NCBI GenBank assembly: GCA_022592435.1
Contig: JABYQS010000098.1
Span: 1-64,000 of the forward strand
Length of the DNA stretch: 64,000 bases
Direction: 5' to 3'
Origin: Cerioporus squamosus
Lineage: Eukaryota > Basidiomycota > Agaricomycetes > Polyporales > Polyporaceae
Position numbers and translations under genes: made by a program. The notes below the pieces were generated by a model, which was not told the origin of the DNA, searched no databases, and was given only the letters and a program-made list of their open reading frames with translations. Below are positions 35,901 to 48,169 of this stretch, in pieces. Every line of letters starts with the position of its first letter. Position 1 is the stretch's first letter.

Positions 35901-36330
35901 TGCAGATCCGAGCGCCCAAGTACGCGACTTGTACGCGAGCTGTTGCGAGATGTGAAACACACTCCAAAGCGGCGAAATGCGTGTCTGTCGCACCTCGGGA
36001 CCCGCTAGCTCGCAGCCCCGCCCCACTGTCTCCTGCTGTCACCCCCTGGTTGGTTCGCATCTCGGGCTTGGCCCTCCGGGCTCCGTGAGTTTGTCATACT
36101 CAGAGCGAGAGTTTGCTCATGTTTTGCGCTACCTTCGTATGTATATATAGCCTGCTGTCTCTGCCCGTTCCAGCACCTCATCCTCGCTCCGACTCCCTCC
36201 TCTCCTCCCTGCCCTCTATTCTCCTCTTCTGTTGTTTTGTCGCACCACTCTCTGAGCTCGCAGCATCCACTGTTGTCTACGCTAATCCTCCTCTCCTCGA
36301 CACCGTAGCTCTCGACATCCGAGTCATACC
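35901..36330 (+). other. Spacer and leader between T genes 1 and 2 (copy 3)
   Basis: Same content as in copies 1 and 2, with no coding exon seen. Confidence 0.5.
36142..36149 (+). promoter_or_regulatory. TATA box upstream of T gene 2 (copy 3)
   Basis: TATATATA lies 182 bp before the ATG at 36331 and is conserved although this copy has diverged elsewhere. Confidence 0.55.
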
Positions 36331-38989
36331 ATGAGTCTTCCGCATATGTGCCCGGTCTACGTGCTGACACTCCGTGTGCCGCAAGAGTCCTCTGATCCCA
36401 CCGGCTGCACGTTCCGTTGTCGCTCATGCTCTCCAGGTTACACGCTGGTAAGTCCGCGCCGTGATTTGGGACGTTCAATGTGTATCAACATTTACTCATC
36501 ATACTCTGCATACAGAAGGTATCAAACTCTACCACAGCATCTGGACTCGGAGTCGCCCCGCTGCCTCTGCCATTCCCAACGGAGAGCCCGAGGTACGTCA
36601 GGGGATCGCAACGTCGATCTGGGAGGTGCTCACCCTCCGGCGTGCAGCGACTCCGCAGACAAGCATGGGCTTGAAGCCCGGGAAGTGCCTCAGGTACATG
36701 TCCGACTCCCTACTGCGTAGCTGCAATCCCTGACGTCTTCTTGACAGTTCCCTCTGCCCGTATCCGCCGTCTCGAAGGCTAGCAGTGACGCCGTGCCGTC
36801 GGACACAGTCCACACTACTGCGAATGTGAGTTGTGGTGCTGTCTCCGGCAATCTGAACGGGCACTCACGTTCAGCGACTTTGCAGGCTCCCGAGGAGTCG
36901 CTCAGGTACAGCGCGCCGAAAACGAGTCTGCTACTGCCCGGCTCGCGCGCCCGGCATGCCTACTAGTACAGAGAGGCACGCATAAAGTGCGACGCCTGCC
37001 GGGGCGATTTCCGCCGGTCTGCACTTTGCCAGGGACACTGTCGCCGCACTGGACCGTTGCCGTGACGCTCAACACGCCTCGCTCTCGCTGAGCCGGCCAC
37101 CGCGTGCAGAGGATAACAGTGCGGCATCGTCGGCATGCCTCCCCAGGTTCACGGTATGTTGAAATAGGTTATAGTCTCGTTACAAAGGGAGTTACTCACC
37201 TTCCCTCTATCCCGTGTTCGCTAGCATCCAGGTCCACTCGACACATCTGCGAGCGTGTTCTAGGAGCTGCAAGAGCGTCCCTGACAGAGCCGGACCCAGA
37301 AGCGACCCGCCTGCGCATGCATCGACGCGGACGATGCTTTTCCTCCCGAGGTGCGCTACACGGGCTGTCGATGGCACTAAGACGGCCCACTGTGCGCCAT
37401 GGCGGCGACCAGCCAGCGAGACAGGTATGCTGGCCGCGCTATGCAACCAGGATCAGAGCTGACAGGCTTGCAGGATGAACGTCCTCGCCCAAGCCGAGCC
37501 GGAGCGTCGCGGCGGTATGCCACACTGCCCTGGTACGTTGTCCACTGCCGTACCCGGATGGCGCTGACTTGCTCGGCCAGCGCGTCGTGTATCGGGATCA
37601 CGCCGCTGCGACTCGGAAGTCGACTCGGGAGTGGCGTCCGCCAACACGCGCACGCGAGAGACGTCCGCCTGACGTGCTCGTGCTCCGAGCCGGGAGCTGA
37701 GGCTGTCCTGTCTTGGTGCACGCGGCGTACTAGCAGAGCGATTAATGTGTTCGTCCCGGGCATCGAGCGGCCTGCTCATCGTGCACCAGGTTCCCGACGC
37801 GATATCGTCCGCTCTTCAGCCCCCCGTGCAGAGCCGAGTGCAAAGTGGACGCTCGAGGCTCGAGAGTCGGGCCCGGGATTGAATGTGCAGGACCTGGGTG
37901 CAACGCGGCACCCAGATAACGGGCGGACGCGATAGTCGACGCTCCCAGCTGTTCGCGACAGGTTCGCCTCGGAGTCGAGCTATCGTAATGGATTTGGTGA
38001 GTGAGCGGACCTTGCTCCGTGCGCGTTCAAGCTGCCGAGTCGGATCTTGCGTTTGCGCAGCCGGATGAGGGTGGCTGCCGGCGTGCGTGCCTACTTTATG
38101 TACCTGTAAGACGCTACTGTGATGCGACTCGGACGAGTCGTCGAAGGCTGCAGGTACGGACACTGGCATCAGCCCCGAGCGTCTGCATCCAAGGTGATTG
38201 CACAAGCCCTCGCCACGGAGCAGACGAGCGGCAGGACGTGCCATGCATGTGACAACTATGAGAGCTTGGTAAGTCCTGCGCTTTACACGTATCCGCGCTG
38301 CAAGGACGCAAGATATGCTCACCTTGCTGTCACAGAACCCCGCTGCCCACAGCTGACAGACACGGCCTCGGCACGATGTATGCACGGCACGCACCCGGAC
38401 CGTCTGCGGCGGCGGAGGCTAGGCAATGCCGCTCGCGCCAGCCGCACACTTGGGACTCGAGCACCCGGAGTCCGGAGTTCTGCATGCGCGGCGATGTCTG
38501 TACGGTACTTTATTCCTGCCGACGGACGAGCGCGCAAAGACTCACCTGAGAATCGATAGCTACAGCGGGGACGCATGCGACGTCCACGCGCTCTCGCTGC
38601 TCGAAGGTTCGGACATGCTAGATGTATGCGGCGTTTGGGCCGTCTGTCGTGCGGCCGTACTGACTCGTCCCCGCTGGTAAGGTCACCAGAGTCGGCGTGT
38701 TCGCTGTCGGACGGCATTCCAGGAGGCCTGCGTGCTGTGAAACTGGAAGCGGACATGGATGTCCGAGACGAGCACAGGTATGTTGTTCGTTCTGTGTACC
38801 GCGACGGAGAGTGTTCAGAGTCGGGCTACAGGAGCGAGAGCTGCGCGTGCACGCCCGGGAAGGGGATGAGTTGGGAGAACAAAGGTGTGTGACTCTGGCT
38901 GCTGTACGCGGAATGAGACATGCTCACCGTGTAATGTCCAGGTCTTCGCTTTGGCTTGCGGTGCATGTTGGCGCAGAACCAGATGACTG
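36331..38989 (+). pseudogene. T gene 2, copy 3 (different lesions from copies 1 and 2)
   Basis: Exon 1 (36331-36447, 117 nt) is in phase with exon 2 here, unlike in copies 1 and 2, so this copy shows the ancestral frame GYTL joined to KVSNSTTASGLGVAPLPLPF. It is broken further on. One extra base near 36950 brings a TAG into frame. The donor GGTATGCAT near 36976 has become GGCACGCAT. A base is lost near 37330, and the donor CGGTATGTG near 37741 has become ATTAATGTG. The family is not recognised. Confidence 0.5.
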
Positions 38990-41900
38990 GTAAGTCGTGC
39001 TCGATGTGAAAGCAGCATGGGCGTGTTATGTACTGTAGCTGGCCGAGCGGTACATCAGCTTCACTGACAGACGGCATAACATGACAGATTCGTGAATTAA
39101 CCACCAGCCGCTAAGGGCGCGCATCGCGGCGGCGTGCCCGAACGAGCGCATCGTGTCGTAAGCTCCCCGCACCTCGTCGATCGCGCACGCTATTGCGATC
39201 GCAGGTAGTGTGTGCGAAGCTTTAATCACATAGAGCGGGACCTGAGAACGACGGCACATGCCTACGTGGTGCGAGAAACCATCGTGCGCCGCACCTTCAG
39301 AGACCGCCGCTACTTCAGTACTTAGTCACCGTCATCAGGGGCGCCCTGCCGCCGCACCCCACCACCGCACTTACTCGGAGCGATGGTGGAGTGCGGCCTC
39401 GAAGGACGGATGGCCCATGGGTACGAGACCACGCCCGACAGTCTCCACAGAGAGCTTGTACAATGTGCGATAGGATTGCTCGAGCGCAAACCGAGAAGCA
39501 ACATACACTAGTACTCACCATTCATCAGCTCCAAAGCACCGCGCACACGGAGGCTCATGGAGAGCGTCCCGCCATCGTCGCCACCCTCCGTATGTAACTT
39601 CAGCCAAACCCGGACCCGATCGCATCGCTCTCGGGCCCTAATCCGCTGTTTCTGCTTGACTGCGCTGGGCTCCTGCTATGCTCCTCCATCCCGTCGTCCT
39701 CGAGGGCCCGACATGCGCACAGGGTTCAGACACAGTCCTGCCAGGTAGTCGCAGTCGCAGCAGACCGAACCAGTGGTACTGCGAGGGCGCGAGTCCATTC
39801 TGTGCCACCATCGGGGCAGGACGCCGAGACAAAGTCGGTACGTACGGTATGCACAAAAGTTGGAGGGGGCGCCGACTCGGACCGCGAATCTTGGGAAGCT
39901 TACCCTCGAGTGAGGCTCCATCGGAAGGCCTACGCCGCCGGGAGCAGAACGTACTTTGCGGCGTGAAACGCAAGCGACGCAACGCACCTGTACGCCCAAT
40001 GTACGCCTGCAGGAGGAGAACGCAGCGATCAGTGGATAGATGCGTCAGGGACGTTCGAACGTCATCCCGCGTGCATACTTACCCCAGTAGTCTCTTTGTT
40101 AGCCATAATGCTTCGTCGTGATTGTACCCGGCGCTCTCAGATCTCGCTTGCAAGCGCAAGCTGCAGTGTCAGGTGTCTCTCGCGCGCCCCCAGGCGTCTG
40201 CGGAGCTGGACGTCGACGGCCCCAAATCGCAGATGGTCTTCGCACGTCTATCCGGTCTTGCACCGTGCCTACTCGAACTTCTGGTAGCAGCAACGCAACG
40301 GGTCCTCCTCCAGGTCGGTGGCAGCTCGCAGGGCAGCGCACGACGCCTGAGGTTACGGTTACGCTCGAGCTGTTCGCGGGAATCCGTGTACGACCGGATG
40401 GACCAACGCGATCTCGAGCTTGAGCGACGAGTGGTCTGAGCCCAGTGCAGATGTGCGTGCGGGCATCCTTGGTTCTACACCGCGACTTCATGTTCAATCA
40501 CCTGATCCGCCAGTGGATAGTGGTCGCACAACCCCGCTGAGTACGTGCCCTGAGTACGTCCCCGTCCACGTCCATGTTTCGGGGCTGCCGCGTGCGTCCG
40601 AGTCGACGGCGACGCAGAGCGACTCGTATCGTGCGTGTTCGACCTTCTCTCGCCGTCTCCGCGCACGGTGATGGACTCGGGGCGAGGCGCGAAGTACAAC
40701 CGCCGAGGGCCGCTCGCTCCACGATGCCCGCCGTCGTGAACCGAGCGATCTGGAGGCTGGAGTTGTCAAGCCAAGAGGCACAGCAGCCGGGCTGTGAGGT
40801 TCGTGGCGACTGAGCACGCGTGCCATGTGTCGTGCGAGTTGTACCGCGGGTGGATGATGCATGTGTACCGAACGCCGAGCGTCGAGGAATCGGAGCGGCG
40901 GCACTAGCACCCAGCCGAGTACACACTCGCACATCACGTCCTCTTGCTCTCGTTTCGGTTGAGATTGCGGGGGCGGGGCGGACGTGCGGACGACGAGGGA
41001 GCGCCGGGTGGACTGCAAACTAGTACTGAGTTGGAAGATAGTGACGGTGGGCGCAGAGGGTTTACATGGACGCAGCAGAGACTGGTGAGTCTTGCTCGCA
41101 CTCACCAAAGTACTCCTCCGTTCGTCGGGGTCTGCGTTCGTGAGACGCTGTTGTACTCGTACCTCCGTCCTCTGTGTCGTCCATCGAGCAAGTTCCCGGC
41201 CTGTTGATGTCGAGTGGGCACGAACCCACGCAGTCCTACGCAGATTGATTGGAGTAGAAGTAGGCCGGCTACAAAGACTACTGCGTATCTGCGTAAACAG
41301 CGGGCCGCTAAAACAGGCTCCAGGATACCAACCGTCTGGAGGAACATAGGGTGCAGGAAACGGACTTGCCAATGGAGAGGGACACACACCAACATGCCAG
41401 GGTCTTGTCGGCAAGCTGATTCGGACACGCCACCGAAGGAGACGGTGTCCTGAAGGAGTGGAGATGAGGGACGCGGTACGCCCATCCGGCCACTCTCTTC
41501 ACCATATCCGTGCATGCGCGCGCGAGAGGAGTCGAAGTTCATCGAGCGATGCACGGTGTGAGGCGCAGGCAAGTCAACGAGCAGACGGGTGCTGAGATAG
41601 CGCGGGTGCACGCATGGCGGTCGAACAAGCCGAGAGCGTTGGGGCCGCGTCTCACGGGGTATGGGGAGGACGGGGAGCCTGGGCTGTGTGAGCAAAAAGT
41701 GCGAAAGGCGGGAGCGTCGTGCGAGGGTCGCTGAGACGGCGGGAGAATACGATCAGTCTGGACCAAATGACACGGAATGTGGACTACTGGAATCTTACCA
41801 GGCAGAAGGTCTGAACAGCGCAGAGACACTGTGTTACTGTGTGCATGAGAAGCTCGAAACGTTCGGGTGGAGCACGGTCTTGCAGGAGACGGCGCCGTCT

Positions 41901-42120
41901 TGAAGACTCTTGCAAGTTGCCGGAGACAGAGGACGAGGAGGTCACCTGCGCGGTACGCCCATGCAGTACGATTGTCCGCTGTCGTTGCCGTAACCATCCG
42001 CCACGCGCGAGTCGAGGTCGCTCACGAAACGTCGACCGGCGCACGGTGAGAGGCGGAGCGACCAGTGAACAAGCAAGCGGGTGCTCTTGGCGACGGTCGA
42101 CTCGAACAAGCTGAGCCTAC
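38990..42120. other. 3' part of T3, unresolved
   Basis: It has the same exon-like stretches as T1 with in-frame-sized indels near 40164 (9 nt gained) and 40501 (6 nt lost). I cannot build a gene model. Confidence 0.3.
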
Positions 42121-42505
42121 GAGCACTGGTAGCGTTGATCGGGCTGCGGTGGGCTCGAGGGCGAGGTGGATGGGAAACCGCCGCTGTACGGCCGCGGGAG
42201 ACGCCCAGACTCGCGAGGGGAAGTCGTTGTTCTCCGCGTCGACGACGGCACACGCGTCTTGAAGACGGACGACGACGACGAGGAGCAAGTCGCGCACGGT
42301 GCAGGCAGCGAGCGCGCGCGAGTGAGGACAGACAGCGTCGATCGAGCCAAGTTCAAGCAGCGACTGGGGCGGGGCGGCTGTTGGGGGCCTCGTGGGGTGC
42401 GCTCGTTGGCGCGCTCGCTGCTTTTCTCTTCGCCCTCGTCGCTGGATACGCCTTCTGCCCTCCTCTCCTCTCCTCGCAGTGCGCACTCGCTGCTCGTTGC
42501 TCGCG

Positions 42506-45325
42506 ATGACCCGCTTCGGGGACTTTGCGCCCCTGTGCCACCAGGTGCCCTCCTATGCCTGGTGCAACCTCTTCTACCGCCAGGTTCGTCTGCCTCCTCC
42601 TCTCCCTGTCCGCACTCGCTCACGCCGCGCACAGATCGAACACCACAACTCGAGCATCCTCCAGGCCGTGTCTGCAGATGCCGTCTCCGCCCCCGTCGGC
42701 GTCAACCCCGAGTGCGGCATCCTCCGCGTCGGCCACGAAGGCTCCCTCGCCAACGTCGCCAACATCATCGCCTGTGCGCTCAGCATCATCTTCACTCTTC
42801 TCCTCATCGTATGGACAACCAGAAGGAGAGCTGCTGTCGGTGAGTCGTCTCCCGTCTTCCTTCTGTTTCGTTGCCATGTCCGTCTGCGCCCTCCCTGTCC
42901 CTCTCCCCGTGCTGCCTTATCGTCACATCTTGGTGCATACATTCTCTCCATGGCCCAAGCCTATCGCTATCCTCCGAAGTGCCCCGCAGACCCTCGTGCG
43001 ACGCATATAGCGACGTGCCTCGTTTCATGATGCCCCTCCTCTCTACACATCTCGGTGTCGTCTCTGCCGTCTCTGGTGGCGAAAGTCCAACGTGGTTCAC
43101 TCTCCTACCTGCCATACCACCCTGCACATTCCCCACGCAAATCCCTACGTCTTCGTAGCAGCCTCTGGTCGCTCAATCGACCGCCGTTTCTCGACGCTAC
43201 TCGGCAAACAGCGTCGGGCAAGATGCATGCGCTGTGGAGAGCCTCCTGGGAACACGGTGTCAGGTGTTGCAGTTGGGTCGGGCGCACAATGCATCGCACC
43301 ATGCCATAACTCTCTCCTACCCCTTCCCTCTTCTCCTTGCACGACTCACTGCCGTCGCTGCATATGTACTGCACCGTGGCGAGTGCCAAGTGGAGTCCGC
43401 GGTATAGTCTGATGGACCGTCCGTGCCGCATGTTCCGCACGCCCTGCCCCTCCCCGCGCGTCCGTAGCTGCCAGCCATCACGGTATCCACGACCCCTCAT
43501 CTCTCTCCAGCACCGACGCGCGGCAGACAGCGGACCTGGGCGACCGTCAGTCTCGTCGACGCACGGTGGGAATGCGGTGTCAAGCCTTCCGTTATTGTCT
43601 TTCCGCGCAGGCGCGCCGGTTTCCTGTCCAGTTCGCAGTACGTGCCAACCCCGCCGCGCCGTCACCTCCACGCCCGGAGCTGCGCGCGATGCAGTATCGG
43701 CGGGACCACATAGCGCGGCCTGACCGTCGTGTTGTTGGCACGCGTCGCGCGCACTGATCAGACCCAAGCAACGCCGTTCGAGGTGGCGGCTGTTTTCGTC
43801 GACCATCTCAGATGTCGAATGAGAGGCGCGTCGGCTTCCCTGTCTCGCACTCTAACAGGCGTGCCGGCGGGTAGCTGTGTCGATCGTGGCGTTCGGTCTC
43901 CGCGACGCGGGGAAGCCGCCGCCGCTGGCAGCGCGGTCTTCCGCGACTCCTGCTTAGCATACTCCTCTCTCCCGTCCTCGATATCTCTCTCAGACGCACA
44001 CGCTAACCCCCTCGCGCACAGGCCGGGTCGAGTTCCGAATATTCCTCGTCCTCTACCTCATCACCCTCCCGCTGCAGCTGCTCTCCACCGGCGCGTTCCT
44101 CGAACAGGGCTCGACCGCGCTCACTGCGATCACCGCCGTGCATGCCGGCTTCGTCGCCGCGACCTTCTGGGCGCTGCTCGGGAACGCGATCGTCAGCACG
44201 CAGGTCGTCGAGGACGGCACGATGAGCTCGTTGGTGGTGAGTCCCAGGCCTGCGGCCATGTCCCGCGTCTGAGATCGTTCGCTGACGCACGCGCGCAGCC
44301 GTTCGACTTTGCGATCCTGGCGTTCCTGGCGGCGACGATCTACATCGCGCTGGACGTCGGCTTCTCGTTCACGACTGTGTTTGGGCCGTCGAACCCGCCC
44401 GACGCCCTGGGCAGCATCCCGCTGTTTGTCTTGACGAGTATATGGCCGGGCGCGTGAGTGTTCACTCTGTTCCTCTCCTCTACAACCCTCTTCCATCGCG
44501 CTTCGCTCGATCCCACTGCCTTGCTCCCTCGCCGCCGCCTATGCGCACCTCCGCTGCCCTGTACCCCATCCCGCTGCGTCCTTCCCACACCCTCGCACCG
44601 CACACGCTGACGCCCCGCTGCAGCGCCGCAATATTGTACTTCGCCATCATGGCGTACGTCGTGCTCGGGCTGCTGAACGAGCTCCGCCCGATGTGGTACT
44701 ACGTCCTGGCTGCGGTCCTCTTCGTCCTCAGCCAGCTGGACTTCTTCTTGCTGAGCAAGGTCATTTGCAAGGTGCGTCTTCCGCACACTTTCGGCGTCGG
44801 GTCCACGACTGACGCATTTGCTGCTTCATCGCGCGTGGAACAGGCGGCCGCTACGGGTGGGGTGAGCAAGGTGGACGGATCGTTCATTGCGACGTTACTC
44901 GAGACGGCCGCCGTCGGCGTGCTGTTCATGGCATGGCGCAGTATCACAGAAGGTGCGTCTCTCATTCCTGCTTTGCTGTCCGTTCGATATGTTCTCCACG
45001 CCACGTCCCCGCCGTACGGCCTCCCTCTCGCCATACGGCACACCACCCACCGCCCCGCGCGCAGCTCTGCTCTCCTGTCTCATGTTACGCTCTGCCCATA
45101 CCCCCCTCCCCGTCTTGTCGAGTTTCACTCGGGCAGCCGTCGCCTCGTCTCCTTGCTTCTCTCCGCTCTCGTCAGCCCGCTGTCGCCGCTCTGCTCTACC
45201 GTATCTCATCGTCCCATCATCCCGTTATGTCTTGTTGCCTCGCCGACGTACCCACCCATAACACTTGCTGACATGCCGTTTCTCCTGCAGAATCGTGGGA
45301 GGACGAGGTGTACTATCCTCGGTGA
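42506..45325 (+). CDS. CHS7: Chitin synthase export chaperone Chs7, complete copy (array copy 4)
   Basis: This is the only copy with the family's normal C-terminus. Exons are 42506-42583, 42635-42839, 44022-44236, 44299-44453, 44624-44771, 44844-44952 and 45291-45325. They total 945 nt, giving 314 aa, close to the usual Chs7 length. It has seven hydrophobic segments, then an acidic C-terminal tail containing SITEESWEDEVYYPR. In yeast the C-terminal region of Chs7 matters for function; this is family knowledge. Intron 2 is 1182 nt and differs from copies 1-3 over its first ~570 bp. It is probably the ancestral locus from which the upstream copies derive. A long reverse frame and a 313-residue read-through frame over the last exons are shadows. 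Confidence 0.93.
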
Positions 45326-45896
45326 CATGCCGCGCCGTAGCGCACGAGCCTCGGACGCCGCCCCTATCACCATCGCGGGGTAGGGTGCCAATACATGCAA
45401 TGCGCGTCCGTGCCATTCCGCGCACGCCGTTGCTCTTTTACGCCTTGTCACGTCCCCTTCACGTTCTCCGCCGTCTTTGCTGTTCTCCGCTGTTCTACTA
45501 GACACCCCCCACCCACCTGCCCGCCCCGCCCCGCCTGTGCCGTGCCGCCTTTCTCATTTCTTCACGCACTGCGCTACGGACACCCGGTCTCCGACTCCCG
45601 GCATTTCGGCGTCAGGTAGTCGGCGCACACCCACACGTTCTTTCCGTTTTCGCTCCTGCCCCTCCGTGTACTTTTGTTGTTCGCTGTGCAGTCTGTGCAG
45701 TCCAAGTCGCCAAGTCCGTGTTTGGCGATATATCCTAGCTATACGTACCCTCGTCTCTTATGTTTATACCTTCTCCCTTCCTCCTCCCTGCCGCATCTTT
45801 GACCTCGCATCTCTCCCGTGTCCTCTTTCTTGCCTTGCCCTTCCCCGGAGCCCGGATGAATATCTGACTGCGCATCTCGCATTCCCTATCTCTGTT
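45326..45896. other. CHS7 3' flank, no gene seen
   Basis: The stretch is C/T-rich DNA with CCCCGCCCC-type runs and no plausible exon chain. It contains the convergent 3' ends of CHS7 and the minus-strand gene that follows. Confidence 0.5.
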
Positions 45897-46384
45897 CTAG
45901 TAGTCGTACTCGCAGTCGTATGCCTCACTTTCTAGCGTTTTACCCCGGCCGCGCGCTCTGCGTCCGCAGCGTCGACACGCAGCACGCGCGGCCCAACTCA
46001 CTGCATGAGCAGGAGGGCGTCCGGCGGGGCGTCGCGCTGGATGCGGGGCCACGGTCGGACGCTGGTAGCGGGTACTTACTTTGCGTGCATGTATGTGCAT
46101 GCATGGCAGAACGCGTACGGTACTGTATGTTTGATGTATTCGCAGCGCAATGCATGGGTTGGGCCGTGGAAAGGCGTGTGGTTGTGGCTGCGTGCGATGT
46201 GGACGGCCATGGGAGAGGCTAGCGGCTCGAAAGTCGGTCTGTTGGTCGTCGTTCGTGGGTCGTTGACAGACGTGCGTAGCGAGGACTGCGTCGCCGAGGT
46301 TGGCTGTACGACATAAGGGTACGCAGTTTTGACTGTTGCTTCGCAGGCCGCCATGAGATACGTGAGCGAGTCCGGCCGAGACAT
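45897..46384 (-). CDS. Candidate small gene of unknown function
   Basis: On the minus strand an ATG at 46384 opens MSRPDSLTYLMAACEATVKT and stays open for 102 codons. A downstream stretch reads VRPWPRIQRDAPPDALLLMQ. After a GTGAGT...CAG intron (about 45951-45994) it is followed by ARGRGKTLESEAYDCEYDY and a stop at 45897. The link between the first and second parts is not settled, because the GTAAGT donor at about 46079 has several possible acceptors. AAATATAT lies about 50 bp upstream of the ATG. No known domain is seen. Confidence 0.4.
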
Positions 46385-47001
46385 ACAGCGTGGAATAGAC
46401 TACGCCGCGGCGCGGCATGTCCATATATTTCGCCACCGTAGTAGAGTTCTAGTGAGACAGCAGAGAGAGGTACAACAGGAAAAGGGACGTGTCACGTAAC
46501 GATACAAGTACATAGATCCAGACGGGAGCGAGAGCGCGGGGGAGTAGCTCGACCATGGCATACGAGACGGTCATCATGGGAGAAAGCAGAAGACAGGAAA
46601 AGGGTATCGCAAGGAGCGTGTGTGGGAGATCACCGATCCCCAGAACCCGTACGAAGGAGATAGGGAAAGACAACGACAAAGACGGACGAGGCGTGCATGG
46701 CGGGCTGCGGGGTGGGAGCTCTAAGTAACTTACAGTAACAAGCAGCACCTTACGCGTACGCACGGATACCAGGTAACCCTAGCGGTCATGATCCCTGAGA
46801 AGAAAAGACAACGCGACATAGGACGAATAAGAAATGGAGAGGGACAGAGACAGGCAAAGACGGGAGGCGCGCCGGTCGCACGGCACGTACCATGTACATG
46901 CAAGGTGAAGACCACCGCGTGTATCCAGACACAGACCGAACCCCCTCCGCAGGGTACGCACCCGCACCCACGGCGAGACACGACGGCGCCGCGCCGATCG
47001 A
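46385..47001. other. Intergenic, no gene seen
   Basis: It holds the promoter side of the small minus-strand gene and the 3' flank of the gene at 47002. A 104-residue hydrophobic reverse frame (46449-46763) has no support from splice sites or composition. Confidence 0.4.
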
Positions 47002-48169
47002 TCAAACGCAGACCGCGCACACGCGCTGCTTCACTTTGTGCTCGACCTCGACGTACACCCACCGGTCGTCCTTCTCCTCGTGCTTCTTGCACTGCACGAC
47101 ACGGTGCAGGAGCGACTTTGTCCGCTTCGCGCTCAGCTTGCGCTCCCTGTCCACGGGCCCGGGCGCGCACCCCTCGCGCCCGTGCGTGCCGACCCCGCTC
47201 CAGGTGGACATGTCGGACGAGTCGGTCGGCGCGGGCGAGGGGAGATGGTTGAAGTACTGCCGTGCGAGCACCTCCGAGGGGTCTGCGGGCCCGGGCGGGG
47301 GCGAGCGGGAGGGACGGTGCTTCTTCAGCCTGCGCCCGATCTCGAGGGGGACGTTGAAGCAGATGTTGCGCTCGGCGTCGCGCAGCGTCGACCAGGCGGA
47401 CTCGTGTACGCTTGGGGCGCTGTTGACGTACGTGCGCTCGCAGGAGTACTGCTCTGCCTGGGAGGGCTCGTCGACCTCGACGTAGCGCGACGTGGACGTC
47501 GTCGTGACAGAGAATGCGGATGACTGCAGTGACCGGCGCAGACGTGAGGTTTTGTCAAGACATGGGAAGACATGTCAGATAGAGTTGGAGACATACCAGG
47601 TTAACTTCGACCATGACCGGGGCGGTTCCGAAGGTCCCGGTCGTCAGCCTGTGGTCCTCAAAGAAACCCTCATCCGTCACGTCGCTCCTGGCGCTGTCCA
47701 TGTACTCTTCCCGATGCCGTACGCCTGTACGAACGCGCAGGTCCGGCCGCTTCGGAGGAATCTCACGGCTGCGACGGAATGGGTTGTTCATCAAGGTCCT
47801 GCGGAAAGGCATCCCTGCTAGCGACGCGAGCGCCATTGAAGACGCAGCGGCGGGGCTGTCGGGGGCTGTATTGACCCCAGGCGGAACGCGGAGAGCTCCA
47901 GGAGTGAGACAGGAACGCGAGTCCGCGTCGATCAACGCGTCGCGCGCAAAGGCGAGGGAGTCGGCTCCAGCGGACGGGGGTACGTACCCGGGACGCGTCG
48001 GCGTCGACTCGGCGACGGCGAAAGCAAAGCGGTCGATGGTGAGTACCTGCGACTGGTCGTCGGCGTAGGGGATGTCGCAGGGAGAGTCGGCGGAGAGGTG
48101 ATCGAGTTTGCCTTTGTCTCCCTCCGAGTCGAGTAGGCCCGCCCCCGAGAAGTCACCATGCCCTCCTCT
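47002..48169 (-). CDS. Hypothetical protein, 5' end unresolved
   Basis: Two exons are clear: 47597 to about 48169, and 47002-47523, joined by a 73-nt GTATGT...CTGCAG intron. The first reads through GAGLLDSEGDKGKLDHLSAD and ALASLAGMPFRRTLMNNPFR. The second contains DAERNICFNVPLEIGRRLKK and ends in a Lys/Glu/Val-rich tail with CAVCV before the stop. The frame is continuous for about 365 codons. An in-frame stop at 48170-48172 without an ATG means an upstream exon must exist; a CTCAC branch-point-like string and several AG sites near 48170-48200 fit that. No family is recognised. The composition suggests a soluble fungal-specific protein. Confidence 0.6.

Larger units (their letters stand above)
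31276..42120 (+). repeat. T segment, copy 3 (10.8 kb)
   Basis: This is the most diverged T copy, with scattered substitutions and indels throughout. It includes a ~560-bp segment at 33501-34061 not found in T1 or T2 and a ~50-bp insertion near 39108-39160. It ends at the upstream region of the complete CHS7. Confidence 0.9.
1167..44927 (+). repeat. Head-to-tail tandem segmental duplication, ~13.4-14.1 kb units, CHS7 segment plus T segment
   Basis: The CHS7 start codon recurs at 1565, 15023, 28422 and 42506 with near-identical sequence around it, so unit lengths are 13458, 13399 and 14084. CHS7 segments begin near 1167, 14634, 28048 and 42121. Copies 1-3 break at 4393, 17851 and 31275, directly after GTGCTGTTC in exon 6, and pass into T. 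After the fourth copy the same point (44927) continues into the true rest of the gene. T therefore occurs three times and the CHS7 segment four times. The simplest history is duplication of a T-CHS7 segment whose right breakpoint was inside CHS7. I see no terminal inverted repeats or target-site duplication around the unit, so it is not itself a classical transposon. Confidence 0.93.

Noticed and set aside
44442..45383. 313-residue plus-strand open frame
   Set aside because: It contains the correct frame of CHS7 exons 5 and 6 but reads through introns 4, 5 and 6. The spliced CHS7 model explains it.
46449..46763. 104-residue hydrophobic minus-strand frame
   Set aside because: Hydrophobicity comes from C/T-rich DNA read on the complementary strand. 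No start context, intron or family pattern supports it.
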